Below, piece after piece: positions 31,495 through 42,359 of a DNA stretch of 64,000 bases. Position 1 is the stretch's first letter. Each line of letters starts with the position of its first letter. The position numbers were made by a program, and so were the translations under genes. The DNA is from Sarcophilus harrisii (lineage: Eukaryota > Chordata > Mammalia > Dasyuromorphia > Dasyuridae): positions 676,825,087-676,889,086 of the forward strand of contig NC_045426.1 of assembly GCF_902635505.1 (NCBI RefSeq), written 5' to 3'. The notes below the pieces were generated by a model. That model ran no database searches. It saw nothing but the letters and a program-made list of their open reading frames with translations, and had not been told where the DNA came from.

Positions 31495-31790
31495 ACTCAA
31501 AATCACAGAATCTTTCATTTGGTGGAGATCTCAGAGATCCAATCCAAACCTAAATAAGCATCTTCTGTATAATGTACCTGAGAAATGAACCTCCAGCATT
31601 TATTTAAAGATCTCCAGTGATATCCTTAAACCATTCCTCATATGGGAACATCCTGAGTCTCATCACCATCTTGTTTTCCTCCTCTGGATACTCTCCAGCT
31701 TAATAACATCCTTTCCAAAAAGTGATACCCAGAACTGAATATGGAATTCCAAATGTATGACTAGGGAAAACAGAAAAGAGGAGGAAGGTA
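31495..31790 (+). mobile_element. L3/CR1 LINE fragment, internally shortened
   Basis: 'aaaatcacagaatctttcat', 'agatctccagtgatatcc', then a jump to 'ttcctcctctggatactctc', 'cagcttaataacatcctttc' and 'gatacccagaactgaatatg'. It precedes a second, longer L3 copy in the same orientation. Confidence 0.65.
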
Positions 31791-32654
31791 TCTCATGTTA
31801 TTATAAGACACCACAACAATCTCGGAGAAAAGAGAAACTCACTCACTCTGGAGGCAGTCTGTTCCACTTTGGGATAATTCTAATTGTTATAAGGTCTTTC
31901 CTGACATGAACCTAGATGTGTCCCTTTTCCCCTCTTGTTCTCAGTTCTTCCCTCTGGGATCAAGAAGAATAAATGTACTCCTTCTGTAATGCCGGAGAAA
32001 CTGAGGCTCCCTTGTTGCAAGCATGTCAGGTCCTCTACAGTTCTGGAGCACCATCTCAGCCAGAGAATCCAGTTTGAGATGGACAATTAGGTCTGTGGTC
32101 ATTTGTGCACTTAACTTAATCTCTGCTTACAGAGCAGCAGGGCTCAAGACAGTCATGCTGCCCATTCAGAGGGGCAGCCCTCTCCATTGGGAAAGGGTGG
32201 GGCTTGGAGTAGCTTCACCTGTCCCCGCCCAGAGGAACAAACAAGGATGCAGAAAGGATCAGATTTCTGAGCAGATTATGCACAGTTAGACCATCAAGGC
32301 AGGCAAACTCCAAACTTTTAGATGCCTGATATCAAACAAGGTCCTTTGAAATGCTGCGGTACAAATTAATGTACTGGGGTTACAGGACTAGAAAAGCAGA
32401 TCAGAGAGACTGCCAGTCCCAAGATAGGTGTCTGATTTCTAAAACTTTTCTAAAAAAAAAAATCCCCAAAACTGAGTCTGCCAGGGCAATTTTAACAAAA
32501 TAAGGGATCCTAAAGCTAAAGCATCTAAATTCAATCTGAACTAATGAGATAGGGGTTGGGGCTGAAATGCCTAAGGCAAAGTGAATAGGAGCTAGGGGTT
32601 CCCATTCTTTCAAGTATTTTGAAAAAAATATACCAGTTTCCCCAATGTTCTATC

Positions 32655-32674
32655 TCTTCCTCCCCTTTTTTTCT
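32655..32674 (-). other. Possible polypurine tract of the retroviral fossil
   Basis: A run of pyrimidines on the + strand, purine on the element's sense strand, about 670 bases from the element's 3' edge. This would be a normal place for a polypurine tract ahead of a 3' LTR. Low certainty, because the left LTR is not recognisable. Confidence 0.35.
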
Positions 32675-35225
32675 CATGGAAAGGAATTATCAAATGACTA
32701 TTCCCCATATAAATCCCAAGAGTGAATCAAAATCCCTATACATAACAGCCTAGTACAGCAGCATTTCCTAAAAGTCCCCAAACATAACAGCAATAATTAC
32801 ACAGTTTCAACAAATCCCATCCCAAATCTTAAACACACAGTAATAGATGATCCATGCAAGATTTAACAGTCAGTCATCAACCATTCCCGAAGTCCCTCAT
32901 AGCAGTCCAAAGTACAGTAGATGCAGGATCCAGTCCATGGTCTCACTTAAAAACTGCTGCTTCAGGCTGTGAAGTGATAGGAGGCTCTCATTCCATGCAG
33001 AGGGTGGATATGCCATGTTGACAATCAAAACTGATCAAAGCTGATCCATGTTCCAGAAGCAAGCCAATATCTGTAATTTGACCAAAATCTAGAACAAAAA
33101 CACAAATCTAACAAATAAAGATTAGATCAGTCTCAGATAGAAAGACTCAGTTCACCAGACTGCTACAAAATAAGAGGAGGCCAAAATAAATTGTTTCCTA
33201 TGTGAAGAGATGAGTTTGCTTTACAGACCAGGCAAATGGCTGCAATCTTACAGACCCTTGTTAATTGTCCTCTTATCATGTAGAAACCTTAAAGAAACAA
33301 AACACAAATATCCAGTAACAGACAGATGACCAGGCCAAATACTTAGTTGCGAAGCATTTGATTACATATAACCAGACTGAAAATAGCAAGGCATGAGATA
33401 GTTGAATTGCATTACCAATTCTATTGATCATTGCTCTGATCATAGAGATCAGTTACAGAAGGAAAAAAATGCAAGAACATAACTATAACATAGCATAAGC
33501 AGTTAAAACTCAACCTTCAGCATATACAGAATAAAATAGCCTTAACCCAGTTTTATTCCAATCAATTGTCCCAGTAACTGTCAGAGGGTGGAGCTTTAAA
33601 ACTCCCAAATAGCATTAACTAATTAACTATAAGCCCAAGAAAATTTACCTCCAATAATAAATTCCATTAATAAAATTTCTGATAAATATTAAACAAAGAT
33701 TTACCCTAACCTTATAGTAATAACAGAAAGAAAATTTTCTCAGTAAGTTCACAACTTAGAACAATTATCATATCTAGATAGATGTTACATAAGTGAGCAT
33801 TATACATACAAATCATTTTGCTTTTAAAATACCCAATACATAGAAAAATATCCCAAATTGCATATTGTCCATAACAAAAACATTTTCAAAAGGACAAAGA
33901 AAAAGCTATTATTTTCAGAGGCCCTTTAAATAACCCCAGGATGACCCAATGCAATCAATTTAAACTTATACAGAACACCCAATTCCACATAAAAGAATTC
34001 AAGAAGTTTCTTTTAACATAGCAATTAAACTTTTAGAAATATTCCTAGCAAAGTATGGATCACATTTATGACCATATTCCTCAACCAAGCAAACCTTTAT
34101 ATCAAAGAAACAAATATTCAGTCAATTAACCTAAAAGTAAGCATGTTCCTTTAAAGCACAGTTTGCTGCACTGACCATAACGAGATAAGAAAAAAACTGC
34201 AGGAACTTACTCAGAGGGGAGAGGAAAGGAGAGGGTTCCCTTCCACCATTCCTGCCCCCTAGGAAAAACTTCCCTCAGGTTCCCCACTCAATATCCTACA
34301 TAGGGATCCTTTTCAAGATTTAGCCCATCAGGTTTCCAACATCAGGTTTCTTCCCAAATCCACCCATTTCCAACTTCCTCTTTCTCTCTAGCTACATACT
34401 TGAACAATCTCCTTAAAGACTTTTCCTTCCTAGATTTTCCTTTGGTAAAGTAGCAGAAGGCAGTAGAGGTGGGTGGCTCCCTCCTCCAACTCTTCACCTA
34501 CTCCCAAAAGTCTTTCTTTCACCTTCCTAAAACCATGCATACCTCTAATTTCCCCTACAAATCAGTCCTTCCTAATCACCTGCATTCCTCTTTCCTTTTT
34601 CCTTCAAAAACCTGTAAGATCCATACTATAGTGAATAGCCCAAGCCTCCACAAAACCCACACATGTCCAGCAGAGCTAGATTTAAAGTATAACTTATGTT
34701 AACAACTAACTCAATATATTTCAGAAGATAACAAACTCTGAACCAAACTAATACAGCTGTTTTTAAAAGTTTTTTTCTTTCTTTTCCTTTTCTGCCACAT
34801 TTCTGCTGAAAGCTTCTAATAGCATCTTATCTCCAGAGTTTTTTATTGCCCAGGCCAGGCTAATCTTGAATTTTATTACTCTTTACTCTATCTAGTAGGC
34901 TTTTCCTTATTTACAAATTAGTACATCAGGTTAAAAAAAGTTTAAAATCACAAGCAGATTTTCAAACAACCAATTCCCAAATTTCTTAATCATTGTTCTT
35001 AAAACTTAACAAAACTCTTAAATCAGCAAAACAGACTAGGGGCTGTTTCCAGGACCTCTGCCCTCAGAGAGAAGTTTGTTTCACCTTGAATTCCCTTTTT
35101 TCCTTCCAGAATCCAAAGGGGCTTCTATGAATTTCCAAGCCCAGTTAGTGCTTTTCTCTGCCTTCACAGAGAATGCCTAGATATTCCATTCAAACTTCTT
35201 TTCTTTAAATGTTAGCACACTGCTC

Positions 35226-35229
35226 TTCC

Positions 35230-35260
<31 letters not shown>
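35226..35260. repeat. (AT)n run in the retroviral fossil
   Basis: AT units interrupted by AAAT near the start. Confidence 0.9.
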
Positions 35261-35261
<1 letters not shown>

Positions 35262-35707
35262 ACTTTCCAAGCTTTCAAATCCCTTCAATCTATTTTTTAT
35301 TTATTTTATTTCTTCCCTTCTCTCCCTTTTTCTCACAGGCTGCTGCAGTCAGCCAGAGACAAAGAGAGAGAGAAGAAAGATTTTTCAAACTTCTTGATAT
35401 TTTCTAAGCCTGCAACACAGGCTGAATTCTTATCTCTTACAAGCTTGCTAATTTTTAACATAGACACACACAGACACACATGGAGCTCCATTTTACTAAG
35501 CACAGTTGCAACGTTGTTCAACCAACAAAACAGACAGACAAATCACACAGAACATAGAACACACATCACACAGACTACACAGTTCCAACATTAAACAAAC
35601 ATATAACACAAAGCCAGAGGATATTTTCCAGCATCCCAGAAAATACCCATCTCAGAACTTTTAAACCCATCGGTATTTATTCTGAGACCACAGGTTGCTA
35701 GCAACAG

Positions 35708-35747
35708 AGACCAGAACCAGAATAACCAGAACCAGAACCAGAACCAG
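35708..35747. repeat. (CCAGAA)n hexamer repeat in the retroviral fossil
   Basis: About six imperfect CCAGAA units, including one AATAACC variant, between the fossil's interior and its primer site. Confidence 0.85.
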
Positions 35748-35978
35748 ATGGTACCCCAAAAGTACCCAGACAGACTTACTCTCCCAAATGCCTAATCAAT
35801 TTCGTTGTCCACTGTAAGCCAGACTGAGGCTGAAGAATCGCTTCCTTTTCCCTGAAGGCTCTGGAGGTATCCAGAGTGCTGATCTTTTCCCAAGGAATAG
35901 ACCCAGATCCAGAGCCTCCTCAGGCCTAGTTGGAGACCGAGAGGTCTCCAATCTCTAATCCAGGACTCAGTTTCCCTT

Positions 35979-35996
35979 ATCTTTGTGGGACCTCCA
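35979..35996 (-). other. Primer-binding site, tRNA-Gln type
   Basis: On the minus strand, three bases after the LTR end, TGGAGGTCCCAC matches the 3' end of tRNA-Gln (reverse complement plus CCA). The next bases, AAAGAT, differ slightly from the tRNA. Position and match support an LTR retrovirus in reverse orientation. Confidence 0.85.
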
Positions 35997-35999
35997 AAA

Positions 36000-36569
36000 T
36001 GTAATGCCAGGGAAACTGAGGCAGGAGAGAGATTAGAGAGCTTTTTAATATTTTATTAATTGGAGAGTATAATTGACTGGACAGGACTCTCATCTCAAAT
36101 TATCCAGTCAGACAGAGATAAAGATGTACTGGGACCAAGGAATCCATGTTGGTCCCAGGACTGGAGGAGACTGTCATCTCAAAGAATCCAGCATCCAGTA
36201 GCCAGCAGCCAGTCTCCAGCGGCCAGCCTCCAGCCTCCAGCAGTGAATGGGAGAAACCCAACTTCTTAAATACCTTTAGAAACAAAGAAGAGTAAAAAGT
36301 GCAGGAAAACTTCTGTCAGGATAGGGGGGAGACCATAAATCCTAAAAACCCAGAGACAGGATGTCTGAATACACAGAGATAAAGATATCAGTGAGGTATT
36401 GAGGACAGAAAGAGTCAGGAGGTCTACTCTCTTGTTTATCTTGCTAACAATGTATAATCTTAGAGTAAATGGTCCCTAATCTTAATGGCCCAGAAGGGGG
36501 GTTTACAACTAAGGGAGACTGAGATAAGGGAAACTTGTAGAACAATTCAAAAGTGACTGTGGCATTACA
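36000..36569 (-). mobile_element. 5' LTR of the retroviral fossil
   Basis: 570 bases with TG...CA ends and 9-bp terminal inverted repeats TGTAATGCC/GGCATTACA. In sense orientation it shows a TATA-like TATTTAAG (36265-36272 reversed), then a heptad CTGGNNN array, then AATAAA (36052-36057 reversed), then the 3' edge. That is a normal U3-R-U5 order. Confidence 0.85.
36188..36243 (-). repeat. Heptad array (CTGGNNN)8 in the LTR
   Basis: On the + strand eight consecutive 7-mers all begin CCAG: positions 36188, 36195, 36202, 36209, 36216, 36223, 36230 and 36237. The last three bases vary (CAT, TAG, CAG, TCT, CGG, CCT, CCT, CAG). Confidence 0.95.
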
Positions 36570-36815
36570 CTTCCACATTACAGATAGCTATCAAGTATCC
36601 CCCTCCCCCAGTCTTCTCTTTTCCAAGCTACATTCCCAATTACTTCAACTAGTCCACTAGTCTTCAGGCCCTTCCCTTTCCTCATCTGACTTTCTTCAGA
36701 TCATCCATGCTCTTCCTAAAATATGGTGCTCAGAACTGAATACAATACTCCAGATGTGATCTGAGAGGCTGAATATAGTAGAACCTTTAGTAGTCTCGAA
36801 TACTTTGAATGAATG

Positions 36816-36910
36816 AAAAGGCATTTCCTATATTCTATGCACTATTGTAAGGCTTGAAGATATAAACAAGACAGTTCTTGACTTCAGAGAGCCTATATTT
36901 AAGTAGGAGA
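36816..36910 (+). mobile_element. Old interspersed repeat, type A
   Basis: 'ttctatgcactattgtaagg', 'cttgaagatataaacaagac', 'cagagagcctatatttaagt'. Heavily worn. Confidence 0.4.
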
Positions 36911-37835
36911 AGACAACACATTTAGGGAACTCAAATGGAAAAGGAGACTGGTTTGAGAATGGAGACTGTGATCAGCCTGGGACTTAGGGTGGCCATCTTT
37001 AACCCAGGCCCAGTCTTCTTCCTCCATCTTCTCCTCTAGGATGCTTTTTATTTTTTGCTTCATAGTCTTCAATATTCCTGTCTTGGGAATTTTTATTTTT
37101 GGCTGCAACGTCATAGTCTTGGCTTATACTGAGATGGTAGTACACCAATAACACATCTAAATATCTACTACGCGCATTCCTCCTTTTGATTTAAACTATG
37201 CATCTCCAGTTAAAGCTGATAACTCCCTACTTAGAGGAGAATGGGGGTTTGGCAGTACAGTACCTGTCATCAGCATAAACAAGCACACAAACAAAACAAA
37301 ACAAAAAACTGAGCCCCTGAGCCTTAGCCTTTACCTAAAAGTAAACTTTGCTGAATAGTCTGAGAACACATTTGAATACTAGTGGACCATGAGAGGAATC
37401 CTTAGGGATACAAAAGGTGGCAATTTATGTTTTTGAACAGAGGATAGCAGAGAAATTGTTCTTGGAAGGTGCGTTAAATGGATGTCACAATGACAGATAA
37501 TAAAAACAATAAACTTGAGAGATAATACAATAGCTCAGAGGCAGTGGCTCTCTCTCTCACTGTAATTTGTAGTTTGCTCTTCTAGCTAGAGCATGGATAT
37601 TATATGAATTAATTTCTCTCTACTCCTTCTCTGGAACCAACTTTTTGTAGTGACTTTGGACTCAAGAGGCTTCTAGTGAAGACCACAGCCAGATCCCCTA
37701 AGCCTTTGTTTCTTGATTCACTAGAATGTGTGGGATCAGGATGTGATGCACAAACATAAGACATATCAAGAAAACCGGTGCCCAATTGAAACAGAATAAA
37801 AAGTTTGAATATTAGGAAGAGCTCAGGCTATCTCC
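36911..37835. other. Stretch without an assignable gene
   Basis: Mixed DNA. A minus-strand frame of 71 codons at 36899-37114 is Lys/Glu-rich and has no domain I recognise. No repeat family was identified. Confidence 0.4.
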
Positions 37836-37839
37836 AAAA

Positions 37840-38160
37840 AGGGCTTTAATTAAATGGGAAAGGGTATGGAAAACATTCCCAAGTTTCAATAGAAAGGAGA
37901 TTGTTAAAAAGACAAATATGAACACAGAGAAGCTTGAAAAGAGCTATGTGGATGATGCAAAGCAAAATAGTAAAAGTCAGGAAAATAATATGCACAATGA
38001 CTTCAACCCTATGAAAGTGAATGTTATACAATTGTAAATAAGCTTGACCCTAAGGAAGGAATGGGAGATGATAGCTCCTTTCCACATTTTTTTTTTTTTT
38101 TGTAGAGATGGTGGGTAGATGTCAATTATGACAGATAAAGAAGAATAAACATAATATATA
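37840..38160 (+). mobile_element. Old L1 3' UTR fragment
   Basis: 'gtcaggaaaataatatgcac', 'aatgacttcaaccctatgaa', 'tgaatgttatacaattgtaa', 'gcttgaccctaaggaaggaa'. This is the word order of an older marsupial L1 3' end, related to the one at 59.07 kb. Confidence 0.55.
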
Positions 38161-38233
38161 CATTGGGGGGGGGAGATAGATTGATCAGTTTTGTTATTTT
38201 TCTCTTTTTTTCCTTCCCTTTTAAATAAACTTC

Positions 38234-39330
38234 CAGCAACAAACTGGAAAAACATTTTCACAGTTAATGGTTCTGATAAAGGCCTCATTTCCAAAATAGA
38301 GAGAATTGACTCTAATTTATAAGATATCAAGCCATTCTCCAATTGATAAATGGTGAAAGGATATGAACAGACAATTTTCAGATGATGAAATTGAAACTAT
38401 TTCCACTCATAGGAAAGAGTGTTCCAAATCACTATTGATCAGAAAAATACAAATTAAGACAACTCTGAGATACCACTGTACACCTTTCAGATTGGCTAAG
38501 ATGACAGGAAAAAATAATGATGAATATTAGAGGGCATGCGGGAAAACTGGGACACTGATACATTGTTGGTGGAGTTGTGAATGAATCCAACCATTCTGGA
38601 GAGCAATCTGGAATTATGCCCTCAAAGTTATCAAACTGTGCCTACCCTTTGATCCAGCAGTGCTACTACTGGGCTTATAAATCCCAAAGAGATACTAAAG
38701 AAGGGAAAGGTACCTGTATGTGCCAAAATGTTTGTGGCAGCCCTGTTTCTAGTGGCTAGAAACTGGAAAATGAATGGATGCCCATCAAATGGAGAATGGT
38801 TGGGTAAATTGTGGCATATGAATGTTATGGAATATTATTGTCCTGTAAGAAATGACCAGCAGGAGGAATACAGAGAGGTTTGGAGAGACTTACATGAACT
38901 GATGGTAAGTGAAATGAGCAGAACCAGGAGATCATTATATACTTCAACAACAATACTGTATGAGGATGTATTCTGATGGAAGTGGATTTCTTCGACAAAG
39001 AGAAGATCTAACTCAGTTTCAATTGATCAATGATGGACAGAAGCAGTTACAGCCAAAGAAAGAACACTGGGAAATGAATGTAAACTGTTTGCATTTTTGT
39101 TTTTCTTCCCGGGTTATTTTTACCTTCTGAATCCAATTCTTCCTGTGCAACAAGAGAACTGTTCAGTTCTGCACACATATATTGTATCTAGAATATACTG
39201 TGACATATTTAACATATATAGGGAGGGGTAGGGGGGGAGGGCAAAAGTCAGAACAGAAGTGAGTGCAAGGGACAATGTTATAAAAAATTACCCAGGCATG
39301 GGTTCTGTCAATAAAAAGTTATAATTATTA
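38234..39330 (+). mobile_element. L1 LINE, 5'-truncated, close relative of the 17.2-kb copy
   Basis: Begins inside ORF2 at 'agcaacaaactggaaaaaca' and runs through 'SDKGLISK', 'MFVAALFLVARNWKMNGCPS' (38728 on) and 'MEYYCPVRNDQQEEY' to the 3' UTR, with AATAAA near 39311 and an A-rich tail. The coding frame is interrupted. Alignment by eye with 17.7-18.84 kb shows long identical stretches with scattered differences. The flanking duplication is unclear (perhaps AAATAAA). Confidence 0.93.
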
Positions 39331-39544
39331 AAAATAAATAAATGCACTGCCCCTGTTATAAAAGATAGCTTCCTAGAAATAGAAGAGAGACAAATATAGG
39401 GGGAAATCTCAGTAAAGTTAAAAGAGAAACTATTCTATAGATATCTATAGACTTACTATAGATCCCAAAGATTGTTGAAAATTAAAGTTCCAATGAATTT
39501 CATTTGCTCTTTCATAGTTACACAAGATTTAAAGCTGGTAGTCT

Positions 39545-39832
39545 CCCCAAGTGAAAAGAAAGAAGAGAAGGAGGAGGAGGAAAAATTCAAGGAAGAGGAG
39601 GAGAAGGAAGAGGAAGAGGAGGAGGAGAAAGAAGAGGAGAAGAAGGAAGAAGAGGAAAAGGGGGAGGAGAAAAAAGAGGAGAAAGGAGAAGAAGGAGGAG
39701 AAAGAAGAGAAAAAGGAGAATTAGGAGTAAGAGGAGAAGGAGGAAAAGGAGGAAAAGAGGAGGAGGAGGAAAAGAGGAGGATGAGAAGGGAGGATAAGAA
39801 GGGAGGGAGGGAGGGAGAGTATAAAGGGCAGG
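39545..39832. repeat. Purine tract (GAG/GAA/AGG)n
   Basis: Nearly 290 bases with almost only G and A on the + strand. The Glu/Lys-rich frame of 122 codons over it is an artefact. Confidence 0.95.
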
Positions 39833-39999
39833 AACTCTGAAAAGATATACTTAAGGCTCAGTATGATTGATTTAATCCTTCAACAAGATATTAACTCAGT
39901 GCAATTAAGATAATGATTCTCTAGTTTACATGTACTTAATACTTAGTATAGTTCTACAAGTTGACCTATGTTGATGTACTTACAATAAGGTATAGAAGA

Positions 40000-40345
40000 G
40001 CCAAGAAGGACTGGAAGAGGGACACTGCATCTCCCACCATCTTAGTGGCTCTTGTGCCTCATGCATTCCTCCACTAAGAAGACCAAGGCCCATCTGAAGG
40101 TCCCCCAGAAAGCCAGTCCGGCCCCAGGCGAAGGAGCCAGACTGTGAAGGAGATAACAAAGACTTTGGACTTTATTCCTGACTATTTTCATGGTGATTAT
40201 TCTGCTGAGACTAAGGCTGGTCCACATGCCCTCCAGAAAGCTAGCCTTTACAGGAGGGAAGAAGTTTGGAGTGGTTAAAATATGACCCCAAGTTTTATGA
40301 CTGCTGTTGCTATTTCAATCCTGTTTTGTTCAAATGTGCGTCATA
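40000..40345. other. GC-richer segment of unknown origin
   Basis: Contains 'gaaggtcccccagaaagcca', 'gtccggccccaggcgaagg' and 'ctttggactttattcctgac'. It reads like a fragment of an LTR or retrocopy, but I cannot assign it. It ends at a SINE. Confidence 0.35.
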
Positions 40346-40382
40346 TTCCTCACTCCTTTTTTATTGTTACTCCTACGAGATG

Positions 40383-40640
40383 GGCAGTTAGGTGGCACCT
40401 GTGATTAGTTAGTTAGGCAGTTAGTGAAGCACCTGGCCTGAACTCAGGAAGACCTGAGTGCAAATTCAACCTCAGACGTACTAGCTATTTTTCCCTGAAT
40501 AATTCCCTTAATCCTGTTTTCTTCAATTTCCTCAACTATAAAATGAGCTGGAGAAAGAAATGACAACCACTCCAGTGCCTTAACCAAGAAATTACCAAAT
40601 AGAGTCATGGAGAATTGGTCAAGATTGAGAAACAAATGAA
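40383..40640 (+). mobile_element. RTE-tailed tRNA SINE
   Basis: 'gggcagttaggtggcacctg', with a small internal duplication of 'agttaggcagttag', then 'aactcaggaagacctgagtg', 'aaaatgagctggagaaagaa' and 'gacaaccactccagtgcctt'. Confidence 0.85.
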
Positions 40641-40943
40641 CACTCCTGCAAGATATTCCCAATTTCTTTATGTGTGGGAAGAAGGTAATACAACTTGGAA
40701 ACTGCATTTCACAGAAAGCTACATATCCAAGCTCTGAATATTTCTCCTCACCAATGTAGTCCATTTCAAAAACCAATTATATTCACCTCACAGTTATTTC
40801 TGGAAAAAAATGAAAGGGAAAATATCTCTTCTCCCCCACTCCATTCCAGATTCAATCTTTCCTTGCAGCAAAGATGCTGCTTACCCTCTATGTCATAAAG
40901 ACAGGGGAAATTTTCATTATCTCTTCTCCTGAATTAATATTGC

Positions 40944-41160
40944 AGTGAGGAAGTACAGTGGATAGAGAATTGGGTGTGGAGTCAGGAACATGTGAGTTCA
41001 AATCTGTTCTTATATACTGTGTGATCCTGGGCTACTCACTTAACCTCTATTTCCTCACCTGTAAAATGGGAATAATAATATCACCTACTTCCCAGAGGTT
41101 GTTGTGGGCCTCAAATGAGATGATAGTTGTAAAATGCTTAGGTAGTGCCTAGCATATTGT
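40944..41160 (+). mobile_element. CORE-SINE (THER/MIR-like)
   Basis: 'gaagtacagtggatagagaa', 'ggagtcaggaacatgtgagt', 'cacttaacctctatttcctc', 'aataataatatcacctactt', 'ttgttgtgggcctcaaatga'. Confidence 0.8.
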
Positions 41161-41560
41161 GTGCTTGTGTGTATGTATAGATGTATGTATGTATAATGAA
41201 ATATATGTAAATATATCATGTGCATATATACATATATGCATATATGTATTTATGTTTACATGAAGACAAAGATAAAAGTGAAACATTTCCTGGTTTTGAG
41301 GAACTTAAATGTATATGTGTGTATTAGAAATATACATACACATATATAAATTCTAATATCCCTATATACACAAATATGTGTGTATATATTTATTCATATA
41401 TGTGTGTATATATATATATAACATTCCAATAAATTCAATTATATATATGCATAAATATATACACACATATGTATATGCATATATATGTATATATATTATG
41501 TATACATTACATATATATCCACATTGGTTCTAACACACAAACATGAGCTCACACACATAT
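41161..41560. repeat. ATATGT/ATAC-rich low-complexity DNA
   Basis: Runs of TATA, TGTA and CACA units over about 400 bases, probably seeded from the preceding SINE's tail. Confidence 0.85.
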
Positions 41561-41579
41561 TTGAAGTTCCTCAAGACCG

Positions 41580-41652
41580 GGAAATGTTCACTTTTGTCTT
41601 TGCTTTTCCAGTGCCAAATACAATAGGCATTTAATAAGTGTTATTAATTGAC
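41580..41652 (+). mobile_element. L2 LINE tail
   Basis: 'ttttgtctttgcttttccag', 'tgccaaatacaataggcatt', 'taataagtgttattaattga', the usual last bases of L2. Confidence 0.5.
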
Positions 41653-41659
41653 TTTAATT

Positions 41660-42355
41660 TATTTCACTTGAAACCAGTGTAGTTTTTCATTATGCAATAC
41701 ATATCTACCACATTCATATACCACTGTTTGTTTTTCCAGATATTTTCTATAATGGCTACTTGGTTTCTAGTTCTTTGATACCACAAAGAACATTATTCTA
41801 TATATTTTTGGCATGTATTGAACTTTTGTTTTTCTCTTTGACACCCTCGACATTTATGTCTAGTAGTAGGTTTGCTGAGTCAAAAAGTAAAAGTAATAGT
41901 TAGTCACTTTTCTTGCATAATTCAAATCTGATATGCCAAATGGCCAACTGATTCATGGCTCTGCCAATAGAACCTTGGTGTGCCTGTTTTTGCCACAGCT
42001 CTTCTAACATTGATTATTGCTGGTTTTTGTCATCTTTGTCAATTTCAAGGAAGTGAGATGAAATATTAGGATTGTCTTAAATTGTGTTTCTTTTACTATT
42101 AGTGACCTGGAGAACATTTTATGTGGTCATATGTAATTGGAAATTCTTCTTTTGAAAATTGTTCATGTCCTTTGACTGCTCATCCATTGGAGACTAACTG
42201 ATCCTTGCTATAAGATATTTGTATCAGTTACTTACATACCTTAGACACCAGACTTTCATTAATAATAGGAGATATAAATCTTTATACCCCCTACAATTTC
42301 TCTTCTTATACTTTTATGTTATTTAGTTGAAATTGTCTATTTTGCTTTTTATGAG
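41660..42355 (-). mobile_element. Old L1 LINE, ORF2 3' part, reverse
   Basis: Worn reversed order: 'catataccactgtttg', 'ctataatggctacttggttt', 'ggtttgctgagtcaaaaagt', 'gccaaatggccaactgattc', 'atggctctgccaatag', 'tcatgtcctttgactgctca', 'tccattggagactaactga'. It is more diverged than the copy at 4.6 kb. Confidence 0.7.
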
Positions 42356-42359
42356 AACT

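Larger units (their letters stand above)
31985..36569 (-). mobile_element. Endogenous retrovirus-like fossil, reverse
   Basis: A 4.6-kb LTR-type element bounded by TGTAATGCC on the left and GGCATTACA on the right, inside an L3 LINE. The 4-bp duplication CTTC (31981-31984 and 36570-36573) fits retroviral integration of the ERV1-like class. In minus orientation the 5' LTR is at 36000-36569, followed by a tRNA-Gln-type primer site. A possible polypurine tract lies near 32655-32674. The left end shares only about 23 terminal bases with the right LTR, so the 3' LTR is mostly missing or replaced. No gag, pol or env was recognised in the interior. It is broken or non-autonomous, and old to middle-aged. 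Confidence 0.8.
31850..36815 (+). mobile_element. L3/CR1 LINE 3' region, split by the retroviral fossil
   Basis: The left part (31850-31984) has 'aggcagtctgttccactttg', 'ttctaattgttataaggtct' and 'agttcttccctctgggatca'. The right part resumes exactly at 36570 with 'cttccacattacagatagct', 'gtcttctcttttccaagcta' and 'gctcagaactgaatacaata'. The halves fit the L3 order across the junction, which fixes the borders of the insertion. Confidence 0.85.

Noticed and set aside
31880-32289. Frames across the left edge of the retroviral fossil as retroviral protein
   Set aside because: They cross from L3 into the fossil and show no retroviral domain.
38728-38976. 82-codon frame similar to the one at 18.2 kb
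   Set aside because: Same explanation: L1 ORF2 remnant.
39472-39840. 122-codon Glu/Lys-rich open frame
   Set aside because: It is a direct reading of a purine tract; stop codons are rare there by composition.
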